64,000 nucleotides of DNA from Symbiodinium natans (GCA_905221605.1 CAJNDS010002224.1:1-64000); one strand, 5' to 3'. Shown: positions 1-11,817, numbered from the stretch's first letter. The notes: generated by a model from the sequence alone, not told the origin. Made by a program: numbers and translations.

Positions 1-370
1 TAGGGCTTGGGGTTGCGAGGGAAGAGTAGGGTTTAGGGTTTGGGCTACCCGAAACGATTTGGTTGGGGTTTTGGGCTTAGCTCGTTTCTCAGCCCTAAAA
101 AACCAAACACCTGGCAAATCGAACTTACACACCCAAGCAAGGGCCCTCGGCCTCCACATGGGTTCAGGGTTTAGGGCTATTCTCCTGAGCCCTAAACCCT
201 AAACCCTACACCCTAAACCCTACACCCTAAACCCCAAACCCTACTCTACCGGGGAACCTTGGGGGGTCGAGGGTTTTACGGGCTTCGGGGGCTCCCAACC
301 TGGAGGATCTACGCCGCAGGGAGACGGGGAGGAAGAGCCATGCGCCGAAGGCATGCTCTGCTTTTGAAAA

Positions 371-571
371 GTTTGGCAGCCCAGGAACCACATGGTAGCC
401 CTAAACCCTAAACCCTAAACCCTAAACCCTAAACCCTAAACCCTAAACCCTAAACCCTAAACCCTAAACCCTAAACACGAAGCCCTAAACCCTAAACCCT
501 AAACCCCAAACCCTAGGCCGTAGTAGGTTACGTTGATAAAACGTGGCAACATGGTACCGTTGGGCTACCAA
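371..571. mobile_element. Family C element split by telomeric repeat
   Basis: Left arm TTTGGCAGCCCAGGAACCA (372-390), CCCTAAA array 397-516, right arm AACATGGTACCGTTGGGCTA. The same arms are continuous in C1. Flanking coding frames are ambiguous. Confidence 0.6.
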
Positions 572-792
572 GTTTGGATCTGCTGTTCTGGGGGGAGAGG
601 GGGGAGGCGAGGGGGGGGGGGGGGGGGGGGAAAAAAGGTTTAAGGTTTAGGGTTTAGGGTTTAGGGTTTAAGGCCCAAAACACAGCATTTCGGGTTGCGC
701 TTATAAGTAGTAAGTTTGGAGGATTTGAAGTCGACTTAGGGGTAGGGTTTAGGGTTAAGGGTTAAGGGTTTCGGGTTCAAGTAGTCTATACT

Positions 793-1342
793 TCAGTTGT
801 GTGCCCCACCCAGCAGCATCCAAGCGCCACCGTGCTCAATTGTAGGAATCACGAAGCAAATGGCGCAAAATGCCAAGAAGAAGGCGTAGAAGGAATAGTC
901 CAACCGAATGACTGTTCCTGCAAACTCTAGCAGATTAATGCCGAACGCGTAGAGGATGAAGGTCTGCAAAGCTGCGAAGACAATGACCTGGGGCTTGCAT
1001 TCAAAATCAAAGTCGCCGTTGTCGATACTCAACACTAGCGACGAATTCGTACTAGGAAGCATCATAAAAAAGAAGTCACACTTCCGAACAACCCACCTCG
1101 ATCAGTATCGCGATAGCATTGCCCACCATGCCATCGACATATTGAAGTCGGGTCTCATCTGCGAAGCGCAAGAAAAAGACACGATTGTGCCCGAAAGTGT
1201 CGGAGTGCAGGGCTGTCGCCATCAGCATGTAGAGCAGTGGCACAAAAAGTTCGCACAACTCGACTACAGCGAGGGCAACCAAAGAGTGCGTTAGCCGTTT
1301 CAGCAGAAAGGCGTCCGCGCAGGCAACATCGCTCGAGCTCAC
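793..1342 (-). CDS. Hydrophobic exon pair (gene B)
   Basis: Two overlapping-frame readings on the minus strand, 1342-1076 (VALAVVELCELFVPLLYMLM..., ending IAILIEV) and 1065-793 (VIVFAALQTFILYAFGINLL...). A 58-bp intron at about 1025-1082 with GT and AG ends and a T-rich tract would join them in frame. It is not an obvious introner, and the join is a guess. Confidence 0.4.
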
Positions 1343-4300
1343 CTGTGGGTGGTTCTACGTGATACCCTAAACCCTGTCTCCCATATTCTAGTAGGCTCCA
1401 TCTTTTTAAAGGGAACCAGACGTAAGTCATGATACAGCACACCCCTTCTTACATGGAAGACTAGACTTCTAAACCCTAAACCCCAAAACCAAAAAACTAA
1501 ACCCTAAACCCTAAACCCCAAGCCAAAAAATGAATTTCAACCAACCGAGACCTCCGCTTGAGTCTGGCTCTCTACCTCCTGGACGATGCACCGGACCCTC
1601 TGACAGAGTCTCTTCGTGGCTCCCGGCTTTCTGGCCAGGCCTTTTGGGGTTTAGGGTTGAGTGCTTTGGGGTTTTTCGAGGGTTTATCGGGCTAAACCCT
1701 AAACCCTAAACCCTAAACCCTAAACCCTAAACCCTAAACCCTAAACCCTAAACCCTAAACCCTAAACCCTAAACCCTAAACCCTAAACCCTAAACCCTAA
1801 ACAGGTCCTTTCCCCGCAGCAGAGATGTAGCTCCAGCAGGACCAACTTGATGGGCTGCCATGCTGAGGCTCCACCTGGGGTTTAGGGTTTAGGGTTTAGG
1901 GTTTAGGGTTTAGGGTTGAGGCTTGAGGGATTAGGGTTTAGGGTTTGGAGTTTAGGGTTTAGGGTTGACAGCAATTTTATAGGGTTTGGGTCCCCATAAC
2001 TTCTTGTCCGACAGTCTTGAACGAACAGTTTTGGACCGAAACGTTTTTTGACTTTAGAGCCTGTGTTGTCTGTTTGGGTTTAGGGTTTAGGGTTTAGGGT
2101 TTAGGGTTTAGGGTTTAGGGTTTAGGGTTTAGGGTTTAGGGTTTAGGGTTTAGGGTTTAGGGTTTAGGGTTTAGGGTTCAGGGTTTAGGGTTTAGGGTTT
2201 AGGGTTTAGGGTTTAGGGTGTAGGGTTTAGGGTTTAGGGTTGAGGGTTTAGGGTTTAGGGTACTCTAACGCAGGCTCCGTTCGAAAGAGCCTCGGACGCT
2301 CACAGCCCAAGGCCGGCCCAACATCCAAAGCAATGCGGTTCAGGGTTTAGGGTTTAGGGCTTAGGAGAATGTATAGGGTTTGTGTCCGGAGTTTTGGGGG
2401 GGTTTGGGCGGGTTTTGTTGTTTGCTTTTGCTCCAATGGTTTGGGCGGGAATCTTGCCATTCGTCTTGGGTGGTTTTGGGAGGTTTGGAATTGGGGCCTG
2501 CTGCGTTCTGGGGGCTTCCCTGGTACCTTTTGCGCCTCCTGTGGCCTTTTCGGGCTTCCTGGTACCTTTTGGGGGAGGCTTGGGGCCTTTTGGGTTGGGG
2601 CCTTCTGGGGCATTTTGGGGCCTTGTGGGGCTTCCTGGGGGCTGCGGTGGCAGCCTTGCTGGCATCTTTCGGAATTGAGGGTCCTTTTGGTGCCTGAGAG
2701 TCATCTTTCTTTTTGTCCTTTCTCGATTGTGAAGGAGGAAGGACTATTTTACGAGCTGCTCGACATGAGTCGCAGACAATTTGTATTCATCCTGGCCTGA
2801 GGGTTTAGGGTTTACGGTTAAGGGTTCAGGCTTTAGGAACCCAACATCCAAGCAGTTCTCGGGCTCCCCCGTATCCACGGACTCAAGGAGGGACCCTTAT
2901 AAGGGACCTGAGGGGTAACAGGGGTTATTTAGGTGCTACTTAGACTCAGGTTTATACTGTACTGGGGACTCTAGGAGGTCTGTCTGAGGGTTATATAAAG
3001 GTTGTAAGCACAGGGCAAGAAGGTTCATGGTGAAATAGGAGAAGATATGGAGTGGAGATGTATAAGTGTGACAGGGGAGTAAGGCTGAGGCTAGAGAAGG
3101 GGTTCCTCCTTATACCCAAGGTCTGTCGAAAGAATAAACAGGGCCCTCCCTTTTACGCCTGTATCCCTGAGTAGGAAAGACCTCTGGGAAGTCAAGCAAT
3201 CGATCTGCAAACGCTAAACCCTAAACCCTAAACCCTAAATCCTATAACCCTAAACCCTAAACCCTAAACCCTAAACCCTAAACCCTAAACCCTAAACCCT
3301 AAACCCTAAACCCTAAACCCTAAACCCTAGCCCTAAACCCGAAACTCTTAACCCCAAATCCGAAACCCCAAACCCCAAACCCCAAACCCCATCCTCTTGG
3401 ACAACTGACTGCCCCGGCCTCAGCAAGGCGCTCTTCGGCGTCCAAGATCTGAAGAAGCTCCACGAGCATCTTACCTTGGGATTTAGAGTTTAGGGCTTAG
3501 GGTTAGGGATTTAGGGTTTAGGGTTGGGCGTTTAGGGTTTCGGGTTTGGGATTTGGGATTTGGGGTTTAGGGTATTGGGTTTAGGGTTAGGGGTTTAAGG
3601 TTTAGGGTTTGAAATTTGGGGTTTAGGGGTTCAAGGGTTCAGGGGTTCAGGGGTTCAGGGGTTTAGGGGTTCAGGGGTTTAGGGGTTTAGTAAGGGGTTT
3701 AGTAGGGGGTTTAGGGGTTTAGGGGTTTAGGGGTTTAGGGGTTTAGGGGTTGAGGGGTTCAGGGGTTAGGGGTTTAGGGTGTAGGTTTTTGTTCACCCTT
3801 TTTCTAACAGTCCTGAAATGGGGATTAAAAAAGGGGGGGGGGGGGGGGCACTGGAATCCGTATTTGTAAGGGCGAACATCCCAAATCTTACCTTATACTT
3901 ACTCCACAACCAGGCGGGGGAAGAAGGGTTAAACTTGACTATTCCTACAGAATAAACCCTAAACCCTAAGCCCTAAGCCGTAAACCCTAAACCCTAAACC
4001 CTAACCCTAAACCCTACGCCCTAAGCCCTAAACCCTAAACCCTAAACCCTAAACCCTAGATAAGGAAGCCCGTCAAGCCTAAAGTGCAACTACTGGCTAA
4101 GTAAGACAACGTCCGGCCCTGGATACAGAAAAAGGGTTTTAGGGTTTAGGGTTTAGGGTCTAGGGTTTAGGGTTAGGGTTTAGGGTTTAGGGTTTACGGC
4201 TTAGGGCTTAGGGTTTAGGGCCCTTGGTTGAAATGCAGGGTATAGGGATTTACAAGGTCAAACTCAAGGGTTTAGTTTGGGTCTCAGGTATGTGAAGAAC

Positions 4301-7300
4301 GAAACGAGCATTCCCAGCGCCATGACCCCCCAAAAACAAAGACACGGCTGTTCTACGGGCCGCTGTCTAGTTGGGGGTCCTGTGTGTTAGAGCTACTAGA
4401 GAATCGGGAAAAAAGGTAGTATTTGCTTGAGAACCACCCCAAAAAGAAACAGTGGAAAAAAAAAGAATCTTCTTATTTATCAAGGCAATCTAGGGATGAT
4501 TGGTTTCTCTTTTGAGGTTCTTAAGCTAAATGGTAGAAACTGGGTCCTTGTTGGGGAGATATTAAAAATGATCACTTTTCATCCTTATTGGGTTTTATGA
4601 TAACAGGGTTTAGCGTTAGGGTTTAGGGTTTACGTTTTTTTCGGGTGTCGGGTGTAGGGTTTAGGGTCCAGGGCTGAGCGGTTAGCCCAGGTACAGGTCG
4701 CCACCAGTGCTTTACCTGGTCAAGGGAGGAGGGTTTGGGGACTGAGCATGTAGGGATACCCTCAACCCTCAACCCTATGCAATAATTAGGCTGGAGCTTC
4801 AAGGTAGTGTGTGTGTGTGTTCTTTCAAACACAGAAACCCCTAAACCCTAAACCCCTAAACCCTGAAACCCTAAACCCTAAAACCCTAAACCCGAAACCC
4901 GAAGCCCTAACCCCTAATCCCTAAAACCCTAAACCCGAACTGGGCCTGCATCCAGGACAGCTATGACCACGACCACCGTGAGGCTCTTGGCAGTGGACAT
5001 GAGGCTGGCTGAGAAGAACCTGGGTAGCCCAGGAACCATGTTGTCGTAAGGGGGCTTAGGGTTTAGGGTTTAGGGTTTAGGGTTTAGAAGGGAGCCTTGA
5101 ACCAACAAAAAGGGGGAGAAGGGTACCACGGGGCTTCCAAGGAGCAGGCTCATGAAGAATGGACCGACTTTCAAGTCAGCCAGCAAGTACCTTCAGGGGG
5201 TTCGGGGAAGCTGGGTTTAGGGTTTAGGGTTTAGGGTTTAGGGTTTAGGGTTTAGGGTTGAGGGTTTAGGTTGAGGGTTTAGGGTTTACACCCTTATATA
5301 CCCTATACAACCCAAGAGCTCATACTTCAGAACCCGAGGTAAGGGAGGGACCAAAGTCAGGGCCGGTATACCCCCTGAGCTTGGAGGAGGAGGGGTTGCG
5401 GGGAAGATTTGTTGGCCTCCCAACCCTCGACCCCAAGGGTTTAGGGTTTAGGGTTTAGGGTTTAGGGTTTAGGGTTTAGGGTTTAGGGCAAGGGCTGACC
5501 TGTATCCCCCTCCCCTGCGTTTTGGTATCCCGACTCACTGAATCAAAGCAGAATCTTCCCCAGGTTGTTGTATGATGAATACACCGCCGCGTGAGCAAAG
5601 GTCCACTCAAATCATTGCACGTGCCCAAAGCCCCGGTTTAGGGTTTAGGGTTTAGGGTACCATATTCACAAAAAGAGCTACATATCTCGTGAAGTTCATG
5701 GCATTCGTTTCATGCTGTAATGGAACCCCCACGTGCTACATCTGTTAACTCAGGGCTGCAGGAAGATTTACTGTATTTTTCCTAGCTCTTTCGACAGGCT
5801 TTAAACAATAATGTCTTTCAGGGAGTTCTTAAGATTATGATATTCAATACCCATTACGATTCACCCATGCTGCCTTAAACCTGGCACATTGGCTCATGAA
5901 TGAACAAGCGTGACAGGTAAGACCTTGAAGAGTAATTGCAGAGCACCCTAAACCCTACAGCTTAAAGTCTTCGACATCCCGACTTCATGAGCCTTCGTCC
6001 CCCGCCTGGGACATGGACTGACACAGGGGGGGTCGGGTAAGGTCGGGAACAAGGCTTTTATGCCTCAGCTAGTTGTTGTTTGGGCGGTTTAGGCGTTTAG
6101 CGCTTAGGGCTTAAGGACTTTAGGGATAAGGGTTTAGGTCTTACTTGCTGAGTTCATAAACCCCCCAAAACAGTGTACACTTTCAGTTCTATAAGGGATT
6201 ATAGTATCCCAAACAAGTGCAAAGTGTACTCACTCAGCAACTTTTTAAAGGGGTTCAGGGTTAATAAGGGGTTTAGGGGTTAGGGGGTTTCGGGGTTAGA
6301 GGTGTAGGGGTTTCGAGTTTAGGGTTCAGGGTTTAGGGCTTGGGGTCTAGGGTTTAGCGTCTCCGGGTTTCGGGGGAACTGCCTGGGTACGCCCCAGCAA
6401 CCCGCGAGCTTCTCCGTCAGCTCCGCCGCGGCCGCAACCAGGGCGCCGATGCCCACGGTGCTCAAGCTCTGCCAAGCCCTCGCAGCAGCTTAGGGCTTAG
6501 GGCTTAGGGCTTAGGGCTTAACGCTCAGGGTCAGGGCTCAGGGCTCAAGGCTCAGGGCTCAGGGCTTCGGGCTCAGGGCCTAAGGCCTAGGGCTTAGGAC
6601 TTAGGGTCTCGGGTTTCGGGTTTAGGGCTTATAGGGTGTATGACTTGCCGGCTCTTAGTAGTGATTTTGGGAATTCGTTGCCCTCTAACTCCTCAAGAAA
6701 TCCGCTCCCTCCCGATAAGGAAACCATTTAGTCCCCGTTCCCGAGTACGAACTGTAGGTAGGAAGCGCTGAAGATTTTGGCAGTTTTGCGGGGCTTGAAG
6801 TTTATGTTCAATGACTGAAACCCTATACCCTAAACCCCAAGCCCTAAGCCCTAAACCCTAAACCCTAGCAAAATCCTAAACCCATCTGGCAGCTCCCTTA
6901 AACATAGACCCAGGAGCTCTGGAAGATCGGGAAAGGCTGCCGCCCAAAGCAGGAAGCATACCTAGTTCATGGTTGGGATAATATTAGAACATGTATTTTT
7001 ATTCCTTATTGGGTTTAAGTACCCTTGAAAATGAAAAATGTTACCCAACTATGACAAAGATACGTACTGGAGGGCCCAAAGCCCCCAGATGACGACTGCA
7101 ACGACCTTGAGCCACACAGCCTGGCAGCTAGGAACCCCACCTGTCAACCCTCAACCCTAACCCTAAACCCTAAACCCTGAACCCTAAATCCTGAACCCTA
7201 AATATTTTGCAGCTTCGGTTTAGGTCGGGCTGGGAGGGTTTCAGATCGCAGCGTGTTGGGTGAAAGCGCTGCTTGAATTTAGGGTTTAGGGGTTTAGGGT

Positions 7301-10300
7301 TTGGAGTGTAGGGTCGTTGAAAGTTTGGGGGGAGCTTGACAGTGTGAAGGGTGGGATCCTAGTTTGGTTTTGGGGTTTGTCTCTCATAGGTTCAGTTGGG
7401 ACAATCTAAACACCAAGCCCCTAAACCCTAAACCCGAAGCCCCCCAAACCCTAAACCCTCAACCCTAAACCCTCAAACCTCAACCCTAAACCCGAAACCC
7501 TACCCAGTAAACCCTTACCCTCTAGGTGCGGATCTCGAGTTTGGGGTTTAGGGTTTAGGCTTTGGGGCAAGTTTAGGGTTAGGGTTTAGGGGTTTGGGGT
7601 TTAGGGCTTCGGGTTCACGGCCCCATCTTCTTCGGGCCTCTTTCGTCAGGAGCTCAGGCGGCAGCGATCGCATGTAGATGGCCATGGCGACCCACAACGC
7701 CGGCAAACAGGAAGTGACCGCCGCCATGGGAATCGGGTACATGGCGTTGGAGAGGACCTAGGATCGATAACAGCGAGTTGCACAACAATTATGTCCCTTT
7801 CTCGGATCTCTATAGGCCTTTGGCGCTCGTCAGCTTGCGCATATGTATATACACAAGATATCGAGCACCAAACTCAAAAAGGGATCGTCATTTGGCCCCC
7901 CCCACCCCCCCTCCACACCCCCCCACACCCCCTCCACACCCCCCACCCCCCCCACCCCCCCCCACCCCCCCTCCACCCCCCCCCACCCCTCCCCCCTTTA
8001 ACCCCGCTGCCCTTCCTCCCCTTTTTTTGCGTAACCTTTCCTGTCCTGGGGCCGGCCCGGCTGCCGAGGCGGCGCGCGCAAGCGTTTATTAAACCCTAAA
8101 CCCTAAACCCTAAACCCTAAACCCTAAACCCTAAACCCTAAACCCTAAACCCTAAACCCTAAACCCTAAACCCTAAACCCTAAACCCTAAACCCTAAACC
8201 CTAAACCCTAAACCCTAAACCTAAGAAGGCTTAGGCCCCCAACACAACAACAGACCCCAGAGGGCCAACGTGCATGTGCAGAGGATCCCAAAAGAAGCTC
8301 CTGTACGGCTGAGGGCCTTACTTCATGTCGGGACCCAGGGTAGCGACCGTTCTAGAAGCAGGGTTTAGGGTTTAGGGTTTAGGGTTTAGGGTTCAGGGTT
8401 GAGGGTTTAGGGTTTAGGGTTTAGGCGGTTTAGGGTTTTGGGCTTAGGCTTTAGGGCTGCGCGGGTGGCCCCCCTGGAACACTTCGCAGGCGAGATGCCA
8501 TGTGAGCGAGCAGGCACACACACGTTGTGCTGAGCGGAACAAGCCGGAGGATCCACCTGGACGTGGCTGGAGCTTAGGATATGATTACAGGCTCTGAAGG
8601 GTTGGAGGGGGGGGGGGGGGGGGGTCCTCAAGGGTTTAGAGTTTAGGGTTTAGGGTTTAGGGTTTAGGGTTTAGGATTTATGGTCGAGGGTATGTAAGCC
8701 AAGGTTCCCTACTGCTCTCCACTCATCCCGGAGGTTCCCTAGGTACATGTTTTTCATGAACCCCCTTCCCATAAGGACCCCATAAGTTCAGGGTTTTGGG
8801 TTTTTAGGGTTTAGTCTCAGAATTCAGAGTAACTTCTTAATTTCTGATTTAACTACTAGGGTCTTCCCGGACCACATGCAAGAGTATGTACTTGTTTGGA
8901 GTGCTTCTCTACCATACAGCCCAGAACCCCCCAACGCGATAAACTGGAAAACAAGCGGTGCAAATACTGCTGGGTAGCCTCCGTGAAGGAAAGTCATTGG
9001 GGTTGCTGAGCAAGTCTGAGACGTTTCGGAGAGTCTCTCTTCCGAACGATCTTCTTGTCTCGTGGATAGACTACACAAGAACGGACCAAGAAGTCGAGCA
9101 GATGTGCTCGTGTCATAGGCTGCTAGGCAGGGACCACCCACTTAAAGTAAAACACAAAAGCAGGATTAGGGTTAGGGTTTAGGGTTTAGGGTTTAGGGTT
9201 TAGGGTTTAGGGTTTAGGGTTTAGGGTTTAGGGTTTAGGGTTTCGGGTTTAGGGCCACAGGGCTTCCGGCCCACCTGATGCGGTGTCGGTCCTGGCGGTT
9301 GAAGGCCCTGGCCAAGCTTTCCAGCTGCCCTCTGGCGATTGTGTAGTTGAGAATGGGGTGGCTCACCTGGGCAAGCTCCATAACCTTTAGGGTTTAGGGT
9401 TTAGGGTTTAGGGTTTAGGGTTTAGGGTTTAGGGTTTAGGGTTTAGGGTTTAGGGTTTAGGGTTTAGGGTTTAGGGTTTAGGGTTTAGGCCCAGTAACCT
9501 AGGCTTAAAAAGGGTGCCCTTTTTTGCTTAAAGGGGTTTATAAGGGAGCCTAAACCCCCCCCAAAAAAAGGGAATAAGGATACGACTGGGCATCCCAGTC
9601 AGCTTGGCAAAGTCCATAACCTTTAGGGTTTAGGGTTTAGGGTTTAGGGTTTAGGGTTTAGAGTTTAGGGTTCAGGGTTTAGGGGCCCTCCCCTTAGCTA
9701 CTATTTGCGTAGGCACCCCCAAAGCATGAAAGACATGAATCCCTATGTTGCCCTTATGAGGAAGACTTTTTTTTTTTTTTTGGGAGGGGGGGTTTCTTAA
9801 GCAACAAGTAGTTAACCTAAACCCCAACCCCAGACCCTCAACCCTACAAACCCAAGAATCCCTCAAGCCTTAAACCCCAACCAAGAATCCCTCAAGCCTT
9901 AAACCCCAACCCGCAAACCCCCCCCCTGACCCTTGGCTGACTTCTGGACCCCGCCTGAAAGTTTAACCTTTACCGCGCCATGGTAGGCCCCTTATTGTCG
10001 TTTGCTACCAAAAACCCAAAAGGCGCAAGTCCTAAGAGCCACCAGCCAGAAGGAAAGCCAGGTCACAAAGTTGAAGTTCCAGTTGTGCCAGAATCCGTCT
10101 TCAGGCTTTGCCAGTGGGGTGAAGACGCAGAAGGCAAAGCTCATCGAAGCAATCGCAGGCAAAAGGCTGAACATAACAGCAAGGCTCCTGCCTAGCCGGC
10201 AAGCTGCTGTTGACCCATTCGCACATCGATCCAGCAGGTAGTGCACCATCTGGAATTCCACCATATCCTTGGTAGCACAGCAACCATAACATTACAGCGG

Positions 10301-10659
10301 TACCCTATTTGGGGCTGGCTATTCAGGGAACCTGGAAACAAAAACATGGGCAAAAGTGTACCACTGGGCCACCAAGTATCCGGGAACTTGAGCTTCGGCG
10401 GGATCACCGGAGTGATTGAGACCACCGGCTGGAAATCCAGATCGTTGATTACCGGTTGCACGCGGCGAGAAGCTGGGCGAGAGCATGAGAAACAGCAGGC
10501 GCGGCTCGGCTTCTCCAAGGATTTCTGCTCCTCCGCATCTTCCACGGCGGTTTCTGGGTGGTGGCCTGTGGCGGCCGGGCCACCGACACCGGCGACAGCG
10601 CTCTCCCGGCTCGGGCCTGATGGGCTTTCTCTCTCGTCTGCAGCCACGGTACGAGACAT
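793..10659 (-). CDS. Gene B: multi-pass membrane protein (many exons, ends unknown)
   Basis: Minus-strand exon pieces separated by TTTAGGG arrays and palindromic elements. Hydrophobic exons recur (VVAVVIWGLWALQYVCFLLW, SLTVVVVIAVLDAG, PALWVAMAIYMRSLPPELL, ILYAFGINLLEFAGTVI), so a multi-pass membrane protein is likely. Three joints are shown by exact in-frame removal of an introner: 10268-10380, 6962-7063 and 5020-5145. The ATG at 10659 is the first in its frame after a TAG, but exon-like pieces also exist upstream, so the true start is unknown. I do not recognise the family; the 3' end may lie left of the window. Confidence 0.5.
1556..1640 (-). CDS. Gene B exon-like piece
   Basis: Minus strand reads RKPGATKRLCQRVRCIVQEV and ESQTQAEVSV without stop. 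Context only. Confidence 0.4.
1695..1802 (-). repeat. Interstitial telomeric array
   Basis: About 15 exact CCCTAAA units. Confidence 0.95.
2076..2262 (+). repeat. Interstitial telomeric array
   Basis: About 26 TTTAGGG units with few variants. Confidence 0.95.
3399..3470 (-). CDS. Gene B exon-like piece
   Basis: Minus strand reads MLVELLQILDAEERLAEAGA after CCAAG|G. Amphipathic helix character. Confidence 0.45.
3638..3785 (+). repeat. Variant telomeric array (8-bp units)
   Basis: Units TTTAGGGG and TTCAGGGG rather than TTTAGGG, over about 140 bp. Confidence 0.85.
3791..3884. mobile_element. Palindromic element A1
   Basis: Family A copy: GTTCACCC...TAACAGTCC, a long G-run in the loop, then the inverted half ending GAACATCCCAA. 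Confidence 0.65.
4410..4535. mobile_element. Palindromic element N copy
   Basis: AGGTAGTATTTGCTTGAGAA ... TGAGGTTCTTAAGCTAAATG arms around an A/T-rich centre. Confidence 0.5.
4943..5019 (-). CDS. Gene B exon: membrane segment
   Basis: Reads FFSASLMSTAKSLTVVVVIA and VLDAG. It follows CCCAG|G of the introner. Confidence 0.65.
5020..5145 (-). mobile_element. Introner C2 with telomeric insert (GC-AG intron)
   Basis: Same family as C1, with CTGGGTAG and CTTCCAAG ends. The flanks GAAC/GAGC differ by one base. A TTTAGGG run (about 5050-5094) replaces the centre. Minus-strand splicing GC...CCCAG|G joins SL to FFSAS in frame. Confidence 0.75.
5146..5190 (-). CDS. Gene B 45-bp exon
   Basis: After GAAG|G the minus strand reads YLLADLKVGPFFMSL, the only open frame. 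It joins in frame across the introner 5020-5145. Confidence 0.65.
6141..6245. mobile_element. Palindromic element B1
   Basis: Family B copy (AGTGTACACTTTCAGTTC...AAAGTGTACTCACTCAGC) with decayed ends and no clear duplication. Confidence 0.7.
6385..6490 (-). CDS. Gene B exon-like piece
   Basis: Minus strand reads WQSLSTVGIGALVAAAAELT and EKLAGCWGVPRQ without stop. GC-rich compared with the flanks. Confidence 0.45.
6740..6806 (-). CDS. Gene B exon
   Basis: After TTTCAG the minus strand reads SLNINFKPRKTAKIFSASYL and QFVLGNG. A GA donor may follow. Confidence 0.5.
6884..6961 (-). CDS. Gene B exon
   Basis: Continues in frame as VCFLLWAAAFPDLPELLGLC and LRELPD. It is followed by telomeric repeat. 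Confidence 0.65.
6962..7063 (-). mobile_element. Introner D1 (GT-AG intron)
   Basis: Element 6962-7059 with ATAC duplicated at 6958-6961 and 7060-7063. Inner inverted repeat TCATGGTTGGG/CCCAACTATGA. Minus-strand intron GTATCTTTG...GAACTAG|G joins LQY to VCF in frame. Confidence 0.85.
7064..7140 (-). CDS. Gene B exon: membrane segment
   Basis: After GACAG|G the minus strand reads CQAVWLKVVAVVIWGLWALQ and Y. It ends at the GT donor provided by the ATAC/GTAT duplication of the introner. Confidence 0.7.
7622..7757 (-). CDS. Gene B exon: membrane segment
   Basis: After CCTAG|G the minus strand reads VLSNAMYPIPMAAVTSCLPA, then LWVAMAIYMRSLPPELLTK and a basic tail. Good coding character; the donor is unclear. 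Confidence 0.55.
8091..8222 (-). repeat. Interstitial telomeric array
   Basis: About 18 exact CCCTAAA units. Confidence 0.95.
8232..8306 (-). CDS. Gene B exon-like piece
   Basis: After TACAG|G the minus strand reads SFFWDPLHMHVGPLGSVVVL. It lies between long arrays of opposite orientation. Confidence 0.4.
8460..8553 (-). CDS. Gene B exon-like piece
   Basis: After CCAG|G the minus strand reads WILRLVPLSTTCVCLLAHMA then SRLRSVP. Hydrophobic. Confidence 0.4.
9245..9380 (-). CDS. Gene B exon-like piece
   Basis: Minus strand reads MELAQVSHPILNYTIARGQL and ESLARAFNRQDRHRIRW without stop between two telomeric arrays. A partial repeat of the start of this piece occurs at about 9597-9627. Confidence 0.45.
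9387..9490 (+). repeat. Interstitial telomeric array
   Basis: About 14 exact TTTAGGG units, ending at element C'. Confidence 0.95.
9488..9600. mobile_element. Palindromic element C'
   Basis: Second copy of the element nested at 57966-58082. It abuts a TTTAGGG array on its left side. Confidence 0.65.
9700..9815. mobile_element. Palindromic element N copy
   Basis: TAGCTACTATTTGCGTAGGC ... GGTTTCTTAAGCAACAAGTA, with a T-run then a G-run before the right arm. Confidence 0.55.
9925..10061. mobile_element. Palindromic element F1
   Basis: CCCTTGGCTGACTTCTGGAC ... CCAGAAGGAAAGCCAGG. It shares sequence with 23028-23130 and 54405-54470. It borders the gene B exon at 10062 and may be an intron, but no matching duplication was found. 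Confidence 0.55.
10062..10267 (-). CDS. Gene B exon: membrane segment
   Basis: Continues in frame as DMVEFQMVHYLLDRCANGST, then a hydrophobic helix (LAVMFSLLPAIASMSFAFCV) and a Trp-rich tail near HNWNFNFV. It ends at another palindromic element (9925-10061). The exact donor is uncertain. Confidence 0.6.
10268..10380 (-). mobile_element. Introner C1 (GA-AG intron)
   Basis: Element 10268-10376 has inverted ends CTTGGTAG.../...CCACCAAG. TATC flanks it exactly at 10264-10267 and 10377-10380. On the minus strand the intron is GATACTTGG...CTACCAAG followed by G. Excision gives CCG|GAT ATG in frame. Confidence 0.85.
10381..10659 (-). CDS. Gene B exon
   Basis: Open reading from ATG 10659 (MSRTVAADERESPSGPSRES) through a polar, Ser/Ala-rich stretch to PPKLKFP. 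It ends at a GA donor created by the TATC/GATA duplication of the introner. Confidence 0.6.
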
Positions 10660-11710
10660 GGGCTCGGCCGGTGTGCTGTTTGAAGTGATGAAGTGATAGT
10701 CTGAAAGCACTTTGCTTGCGTGTGATCGACATCTCTTACAGTGACCTGCCCATTGATAAGATTTAATTGACAACGGGCACAAATACTAAACCCTAAACCC
10801 TAAGTCCGGGTTTCACGTTCATCCTGAGTCTGTGGATGACATGTCTGGGTCCTGACTCTCTGTACGTGCTGAGCACGCCCAAATGGCACAAGTGCAGGTG
10901 GAGACCCTAAAGCTGAAGCAACATTCGCATCCTCATCTTGCTGCAGGAGTAGGATCCCCATCATAATGAGGACCCCACTCCGGGACCCTAATATCGCAAC
11001 ACCCCCGAATCCCCCAATATGTCGTGCCACAGCGGCACACCATTCCGAAAGAAGAAGCAAGCCCAGTCTGCTCTAGAATGATCTGCCCTTCTCGTGGGTT
11101 TGTTACTTTGCTTTATGAAGTTTAAAACCCTAGAACCTGAAACCCTAAACCCTAAACAGAGGTCTCGAGCTCCGAAAGCAGGATGTTGTAAGCGCTTAGA
11201 ACCAGGAGTGCCCAAAATCCAGCATTAGACAGATGCACCGTCCAACCCTAAGCAAGAACCCGCGGTAGGGTTTAGGGTTTAGGTGCAGGGATGTTTCGTG
11301 AGTACAAGAGATCCCGAACCCCCTACACTACGACAGCCCTCGCGAATTTATGCAGACCGAGATGAGTTTTAACCCAGACTTCGGCGCCAAAACGTCCATG
11401 GAACGGGCCTTAATCACATAGCCGAAAAGGGCCTTGCCAAGCCCATTTAGAGCCCATTTGCAACACTTTCGCCAGTCCCAAGACCAAGATTGAAGGTGAT
11501 GTTGCGGGTTTATATGATTTAGGGAGCAGGTTTAGGGTTTAGGGTTTAGGGGTTAGGGTTCAGGGTTTAGGGTCTAGGGTCTAGGGTTTAGGGTTTAGGG
11601 TTTAGGGTTTAGGGCGGTAGGGCGTAGGATTCGATACTCCGCTTCTCGCTTGAGGTTGGGCGGGTTGTAGAGTTGGGCGGTTGTAGGTTCAGTGGCTTTC
11701 CGACTTCTTA

Positions 11711-11817
11711 GAAACCAGGTAGCTCAGTAACCATATTCCAATTAGGGTACCCTTTTTTGGGTTGGTTACTTTTTTAGGGAACCTTGAAACAAACAACCTG
11801 GGAAAAGGGTACCATTG
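11711..11817. mobile_element. Family C element, right end missing
   Basis: GGTAGCTCAGTAACCATATT... to GGGTACCATTG. The right end is replaced by element I at 11818. Confidence 0.6.

Noticed and set aside
2347-2800. Overlapping ORFs on both strands in a G-rich stretch
   Set aside because: Open in several frames because of composition; degenerate GGGGCCTT-like repeats explain them.
7778-8099. Proline-rich plus-strand ORFs
   Set aside because: They are translations of a C-rich low-complexity tract, open in two frames, with no coding signal.
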